This document shows, in pieces, positions 59,253 through 64,000 of a stretch of DNA of 64,000 nt (the first letter of the stretch is position 1; each line of letters begins with the position of its first letter). Source of the DNA: Reichenbachiella agarivorans (GTDB lineage: Bacteria; Bacteroidota; Bacteroidia; Cytophagales; Cyclobacteriaceae). The stretch covers positions 973,001 to 1,037,000 of the forward strand of contig NZ_CP106679.1 in the NCBI RefSeq assembly GCF_025502585.1, in the 5' to 3' direction. The translations under genes and the position numbers were made by a program. A model generated the notes under the pieces. It made no database searches, was not told the origin of the DNA, and saw only the letters and a list, made by a program, of their open reading frames with translations.

Positions 59253-60659
59253 TCAAACCTTAACCAATTTCCATCTCCCCTTTCTGAACCAAAAAACACA
59301 TGCACTCGCATGCAAGGCAAACGAAACGGCCACAGAGATAATAGCCCCCATAAATCCCATATCCAACACGAAAGCTAAAGTGTAAGCCAATGGAATCTGA
59401 ACACACCAGAAAAAAATAATGTTCAAAATGGTAGGAGTCTTGGTATCACCAGCACCATTGAATCCCTGACTGATCACCATACCATATGCAAAAGTGATAT
59501 AGCCCAAACAGATGATGCGCAAGGCCAAAGAACCATAGTCAATCACCTCTGCGTCCATAGAGAAAATCCCTACAAACTCGGGTGCCATGATGAAAAACAG
59601 AATAGAAACTGCAAACAAGAACCCCGTATTGATATGGGCAGTGATCCACACGGATTGCTCTGCACGCTCAGGTTTATTGGCTCCCAGATTTTGACCTACC
59701 AAGGTAGCCGCTGCATTGGCCATCCCCCACGAAGGCAAAATGGTGAAAACAATGATCCTGAAAGCAATTGTATAACCTGCCAAGGCAGAAGAACCAAACT
59801 CTGAAATAATCCTGACCAAAAACAACCAACTCGCTGATTCTATCAAAAACTGCCCCATCCCTCCAAGAGCGATCTTAAAGATGTTTCTGATAGTCTTCCA
59901 TTTAAACTTGAGGTTTTCTATGCCTATTGTGATGATTCTTTTTCCTCCCAACAGACCCACTACTTGGTAAAATACGCCCATAGATCGGCCAATTGTAGTT
60001 GCGATTGCTGCTCCCTCTACTCCCATTGCAGGAACTGGTCCAAAACCAAAAATAAACAGCGGATCCAAGATCAAGTTGAGTCCATTGGCAATCCAAAGCG
60101 ACCTCATCGCCATGGATGCATCACCCGCTCCTCTGTAGATCGCATTGATCAAAAACAAGAGCATAATACACAGGTTTCCTCCCAACATGACTTTGGTGTA
60201 TCCAAACCCATTGGCAATCAATTGCTCAGAACCTCCCATCAGTCTGAGGATATCTTCCGCATAGATGATCCCAAAAACTGAAATTATCACGGAGAAAATA
60301 GTGGCAATGAGTATGGCTTGAAAGGCCGCATTGCCAGCTCTCTTGTATTGCTTCTCACCGACTCGACGAGAAACTACAGCCGTGGCTGCCATACTCAGTC
60401 CAATCGCTACCGAATACACAATCATCATCACGGACTCAGTTAGTCCAACAGTTGCTACGGCATCTACACTGACCTTGCCTACATAGTACACATCCACGAC
60501 AGCAAAAAGTGACTCCATCACCATCTCCAATACCATCGGCACTGACAGTAGAAAAATGGCCTTGTTTATACTGCCAGAGGTAAACTCTGTCTCTTCTCCC
60601 TTCAATGCCTGAAGGAAGTATTTATATGCTTTATTGATTTTACTAGAAAATTGTGTCAT
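59253..60659 (-). CDS. MATE family efflux transporter
   Basis: A 468-residue membrane protein with twelve helices in two related halves. The N-terminal half has SGSINKAIFLLSVPMVLEMVME and GVEGAAIATTIGRSMG; the second begins LKIALGGMGQFLIESASWLF and includes GMANAAATLVGQNLGAN. These are characteristic NorM/DinF-like MATE features. It exports drugs or metabolites by Na+ or H+ antiport. The specificity is unknown. Convergent with gpmI, divergent from the next gene. Confidence 0.94.
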   Translation of the reverse strand: MTQFSSKINKAYKYFLQALKGEETEFTSGSINKAIFLLSVPMVLEMVMESLFAVVDVYYVGKVSVDAVATVGLTESVMMIVYSVAIGLSMAATAVVSRRVGEKQYKRAGNAAFQAILIATIFSVIISVFGIIYAEDILRLMGGSEQLIANGFGYTKVMLGGNLCIMLLFLINAIYRGAGDASMAMRSLWIANGLNLILDPLFIFGFGPVPAMGVEGAAIATTIGRSMGVFYQVVGLLGGKRIITIGIENLKFKWKTIRNIFKIALGGMGQFLIESASWLFLVRIISEFGSSALAGYTIAFRIIVFTILPSWGMANAAATLVGQNLGANKPERAEQSVWITAHINTGFLFAVSILFFIMAPEFVGIFSMDAEVIDYGSLALRIICLGYITFAYGMVISQGFNGAGDTKTPTILNIIFFWCVQIPLAYTLAFVLDMGFMGAIISVAVSFALHASACVFWFRKGRWKLVKV

Positions 60660-60867
60660 AAGTCAAATGTTGAATGTAAAAAAAGAAATTAGTGATGGGT
60701 CTAGAGCTAGACGCACATCGAGCTGACGGTATTCTTCTTTCTTACAATTAACATGACACGTAGTATTTAATGGTGGAGCAATTTAAATACAATTTTCAAT
60801 TTTCTGATCGAAAGAATAAATTTTGATCCACTTACAACCAAAGCCAAACAGGCTGTGTCTTGGGGAT

Positions 60868-61296
60868 ATGACCCAAAAACTCATCATAACCTTAGGTGCA
60901 TTGGTAGCTGCTACAATCATTGTTCTGCTTTCTTCTGGCTATGAAAATGACCCCATGAGACTCGTTTCATTTGACCAACCCTTCTCTATTCAGGAAGGAG
61001 AAACTGTACTAATCAAAAAAACGCGTCACCCTATCACTTTCGTCAAGGTTCTCGAACATTCACTTTGTCCTACTGATCTGAACTGCATTTGGGCGGGTCG
61101 ACTAGTCATCAAGGTGGCAATGGACAATCAAGATTTTGACCTGTTGTTGCGAGGGGATGAAAAGCCAATAGTCTCGCACATCAATGGCTTTAACATCACC
61201 TTGAATCGAATCTTGTATCCAAGTGTATCCGATGAAAAAACGGATCAAACCCATCCATTCAAAGTAGAGTTGATTGTTGCAGATAGTAATTCTTAA
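60868..61296 (+). CDS. Conserved hypothetical protein with a CPTDLNCIWAG motif
   Basis: About 142 residues from ATG 60868. One N-terminal membrane helix or signal anchor (IITLGALVAATIIVLLSSGY) is followed by a beta-rich extracytoplasmic domain with FSIQEGETVLIKK and EHSLCPTDLNCIWAGRLVIKV. The pattern C-P-x-x-x-x-C-x-W-A-G is common in small secreted Bacteroidota proteins, and its two cysteines probably form a disulfide. No function is known. It ends 4 bp from the convergent peptidase gene. Confidence 0.7.
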   Translation: MTQKLIITLGALVAATIIVLLSSGYENDPMRLVSFDQPFSIQEGETVLIKKTRHPITFVKVLEHSLCPTDLNCIWAGRLVIKVAMDNQDFDLLLRGDEKPIVSHINGFNITLNRILYPSVSDEKTDQTHPFKVELIVADSNS

Positions 61297-61300
61297 TATT

Positions 61301-63343
61301 TTATCTCAAGCCACTTCGTTCTAACAAAGCATCCACAGTCGGTTCATGTCCTCTGAATCGCTTGTACAGCTCCATCGGGTGTTCACTGCCTCCACGAGAC
61401 AAGATATTTTCTTTGAATGAAGTCGCCACTTCTTTGTTGAAGATGCCTTTTTCCTTGAATACTGAGAAGGCGTCTGCATCCAAGACCTCTGCCCACTTAT
61501 AACTATAATAACCTGCGGCATAGCCTCCTTGAAAAATATGACTGAACTGTGTGCTCATACAAATCCCATTCACCCTGTCAAAAAGCTCCGTTCTGGACAT
61601 TGCCTTTCTCTCAAAATCGGCAACACTGTCAATAGTCAATTCGTCTGAAGTCAAAGAATGCCATGCCATGTCCATCAACGCAAAACTGAGCTGTCTCATG
61701 GTTTGATACCCTTCGTTAAAATTGGACGAATCTTTGATTTTCTGAATGTATTCCTCGGGGATGGCTTCTCCTGTCTCGTAGTGTTTTGCAAATAAATCGA
61801 GACACTCCTTCTCTTGCACCCAATTCTCCAAAATCTGCGATGGCAACTCTACAAAATCCCAATAAACACTCGTGCCACTCAAAGACTCATACTTGCTATC
61901 TGCCAACATACCATGAAGTGCATGTCCAAACTCGTGGAACAAAGTTTCCACTTCGTTGAACGTCAGCAATGATGGTTTCTTCTCTGTAGCAGGTGTAAAA
62001 TTACAAACTATTGAAACAATGGGTCGATGATCTTGTCCGTCTTTGTATTGACTCTTGTAGGACGTCATCCAAGCCCCACCTCTTTTGCCAGGCCGAGGGA
62101 AATAATCCTCAAAGAATACCGCAATATGTTTGCCCTTTTCGTCGATCACCTCGTAAGCTTTCACGTCCTTGTGATAGACTGGTATGCTTTCATTTCGCTT
62201 GAAAGTCAAGCCGTACAGTTTCTTCGCCACATCAAAAATTCCTTGGACAGCCTGATCCAACTTGAAGTAGGGACGCAGCATCTCATCGTTGATTTGAAAC
62301 TTCTCGTTTTTCAATTTCTGAGAGTAATAAGCCCAATCCCACCTGTTGAGTTCTCCTTCCAATCCCAACTTTTTGGCGTATGCCTTTACCTCCTCTACTT
62401 CTTGTTTCGCTTTGGGCAGGGCCTTTTCTAGCAGATCATTGAGGAATGAAATCACCTTGTCGGCTGATTCAGCCATTCTCTCTTCCAATACATAATCCGC
62501 ATAGGAATCATAACCTAGCAATTTCACTTTGTCGTGTCGGAGCTTGACTATTTTCTTCACATTCTCCTGATTGTCGAGGGCATCACCTTTGAATGCCTTT
62601 GACATATAGGCCATGAACATTTTTTGTCGTAGTTCACTGCTATCTGCATACTCCATGAAAGGCAAATAACTTGGAGCCTGTAGGGTAAACAACCACTTGC
62701 CTTTGTAGCCCTTTTCTTCTGCAGCAAGTGCTGCAGCATCTATCGCTCCTTCTGGCAACCCCGCCAAGTCCTTTTCATCATCTATGATCAGTTCATAACT
62801 ATTGGTTTCTGCCAGTACGTTCTCTCCAAACTTGAGTTGGAGCTGCGCCAATTCCTTGGAGATTTCGCTGTATTTCTTTTTCTCATCAGTATTCAGGTTG
62901 GCGCCACTTCTGATAAATCCTTTGTAGGACTTTTCTAGCAGCATTTTATCCTCCTTGTCTAGGCTAAACTGACCAGCATGTTCATAGACAAATTTCACTC
63001 TGGCAAACAAGCCTTCATTTTGCATGATTTGGTTGCCATAATCTGTCAAGATTGGAGACAGTTCTGCCGCGATGGTCTGCATCTCATCAGAGGTCTCTGC
63101 AGAGTTGAGATTGAAAAACACCTCAGCTGCTTGATTGAGTTGCTTGCCACTTCTATCCAATGCCACCACGGTGTTTTCGAAAGTAGCGGGTTCAGGATTG
63201 TTGACCAAAGCATCTATTTCCAACAGTGATTCTTGGATCAGCTGCTCGATAGCTGGTTTGTAGTGTACTAATTTGATTTTGGAAAAAGGGGCAACTTCAA
63301 ATGGGCCTTCGAAAGGCAACAACAAAGGGTTCATCTCAGACAT
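61301..63343 (-). CDS. M3 family oligopeptidase (Dcp/OpdA-like)
   Basis: A 680-residue zinc metallopeptidase. The active site is LFHEFGHALHGML (HExxH-like) in the last third, with the distal Glu about 25 residues later. Family blocks NFTPATEKKPSLLTFNEVE and WDFVELPSQILENWVQ, and the C-terminal GYAAGYYSYKWAEVLDADAF, are typical of the thimet-like M3A peptidases OpdA and Dcp. No signal peptide is seen, so it is probably cytoplasmic and degrades peptides. Monocistronic. Confidence 0.95.
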   Translation of the reverse strand: MSEMNPLLLPFEGPFEVAPFSKIKLVHYKPAIEQLIQESLLEIDALVNNPEPATFENTVVALDRSGKQLNQAAEVFFNLNSAETSDEMQTIAAELSPILTDYGNQIMQNEGLFARVKFVYEHAGQFSLDKEDKMLLEKSYKGFIRSGANLNTDEKKKYSEISKELAQLQLKFGENVLAETNSYELIIDDEKDLAGLPEGAIDAAALAAEEKGYKGKWLFTLQAPSYLPFMEYADSSELRQKMFMAYMSKAFKGDALDNQENVKKIVKLRHDKVKLLGYDSYADYVLEERMAESADKVISFLNDLLEKALPKAKQEVEEVKAYAKKLGLEGELNRWDWAYYSQKLKNEKFQINDEMLRPYFKLDQAVQGIFDVAKKLYGLTFKRNESIPVYHKDVKAYEVIDEKGKHIAVFFEDYFPRPGKRGGAWMTSYKSQYKDGQDHRPIVSIVCNFTPATEKKPSLLTFNEVETLFHEFGHALHGMLADSKYESLSGTSVYWDFVELPSQILENWVQEKECLDLFAKHYETGEAIPEEYIQKIKDSSNFNEGYQTMRQLSFALMDMAWHSLTSDELTIDSVADFERKAMSRTELFDRVNGICMSTQFSHIFQGGYAAGYYSYKWAEVLDADAFSVFKEKGIFNKEVATSFKENILSRGGSEHPMELYKRFRGHEPTVDALLERSGLR

Positions 63344-63490
63344 ATCTACGCAATATTTTGGTTGGCTAAATTATACGATTGTTTCACAAGTATGATCTGT
63401 AAGGTTTCTTTTGTCAAAAATTTTGTCAGACACTATTGCATACTGACACTTTTATGACAAATTTTATATTAAACATAAAATTTTAAACAC

Positions 63491-63991
63491 ATGAAAAAAC
63501 TATTAACACTTGCAGTTATCCTTTTTGCTGCAAACACAATGTATGCTCAACAGGGGAGCATGTATGCTGGTGGTGCATTAGGTTTCCAAGAAGACTATTG
63601 GAAAATTGCTCCTGAAGCAGGCTATTGGTTGGCGGACAATATTCAATTAGGCGTGGTGCTCTTTTTAGAAGGAGACAACAGAGGTGCAACAGAGCAAACC
63701 ACTGTGGCTCCTCATGTATACGGCAGATATTGGGTTCCTATCTCTGAAAAATTCTCGGTGTATGCTGGCGCCAATTTCAGAGTCAATACTGTTTCTCAAG
63801 ATCCAGGAGATTCTCACACGACGGTAGACCTTTTTGTTGATGCTGGTATAGCATATTCATTGGCTCCACGTTGGGGTATGGTCGGTCGATTGGCTGGTGT
63901 AGGTATCTATGACAGCCATTTTGTACTTGACGTGAACATGTCGCCACAATCAATTTTCAACGTAGGTATTTACTACACATTCAAAGAATAA
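63491..63991 (+). CDS. Small outer-membrane beta-barrel protein
   Basis: A 166-residue protein. The signal peptide MKKLLTLAVILFAANTMYAQ (cleavage after AQ) precedes about eight beta strands in OmpX/OprF-like arrangement, among them GSMYAGGALGFQEDYWKIAPE and TVAPHVYGRYWVPISEKFSVYAGAN. It ends NVGIYYTFKE, with aromatic residues next to the C terminus. It probably forms an 8-stranded outer-membrane barrel; function unknown. Upstream is AT-rich DNA with no clear -7 element. Confidence 0.85.
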   Translation: MKKLLTLAVILFAANTMYAQQGSMYAGGALGFQEDYWKIAPEAGYWLADNIQLGVVLFLEGDNRGATEQTTVAPHVYGRYWVPISEKFSVYAGANFRVNTVSQDPGDSHTTVDLFVDAGIAYSLAPRWGMVGRLAGVGIYDSHFVLDVNMSPQSIFNVGIYYTFKE

Positions 63992-64000
63992 CAAAACCAA

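Overview
The window looks like a chromosomal stretch of a Bacteroidota bacterium, most likely of the Cytophagales type. Evidence: Bacteroidota -7 promoter elements (TAnnTTTG) before several genes, LytTR regulators, type II glutamine synthetase, YpdA (bacillithiol redox), a PorE-like OmpA lipoprotein, DUF4292 and DUF2851 proteins, a SiaC-like protein and a Bacteroidota-type IleRS. This assignment is inference from gene content; no rRNA or tRNA gene was found. Genes are dense and mostly housekeeping, with two accessory patches (about 0.95-1.5 kb and 48.0-49.5 kb).

Layout. 0-3 kb: end of lpdA, a DUF6952-like gene, an IS3-type transposase remnant, a STAS-like protein and an SDR. 3.2-6.7 kb: the most interesting part. 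Three tandem copies of a ~140-nt small-RNA-like unit are followed by a small secreted protein, and all four share one promoter design: TTCACC direct repeats exactly 21 bp apart, with the second exactly 38 bp before a -7 element. Directly downstream lies a LytS-type histidine kinase and a LytTR response regulator. LytTR proteins bind direct repeats with about this spacing, so I propose a LytTR-controlled multicopy sRNA plus secreted-protein regulon. 6.9-12.2 kb: flavodoxin-like protein, then a membrane-bound LytTR regulator with an ABC transporter, and a divergent small ExbB-like membrane protein.

12.2-22.4 kb: panD, a glycosyltransferase-like membrane protein, SGNH esterase, AgcS symporter, YefM-YoeB toxin-antitoxin with palindromic operator, ypdA and 5-formyl-THF cyclo-ligase, ECF sigma factor with small membrane partner and TonB, a CaCA exchanger and two TerB-like paralogues. 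22.5-29 kb: MMPL/RND transporter, ileS with a swapped GIHH signature instead of HIGH, and lspA. 30-33.8 kb: a nitrogen block (glnII, outer-membrane barrel, amt). 34-41.6 kb: yraN, acyl-CoA synthetase, nucleoside phosphorylase, NeuD-like acetyltransferase, a membrane protein coupled to DUF2851, and LOG.

41.7-48 kb: ABC exporter, TerC, a conserved unknown, PorE-like lipoprotein and SiaC-like protein. 48-49.5 kb: a patch with REP-like palindromes, remnants of a REP-associated transposase and an orphan Imm49-like immunity gene. 49.6-64 kb: radA, enoyl-CoA hydratase, a polysaccharide flippase, a TPR / DUF4292 / EnvC-like envelope cluster, gpmI, a MATE exporter, an M3 oligopeptidase and an outer-membrane barrel protein.
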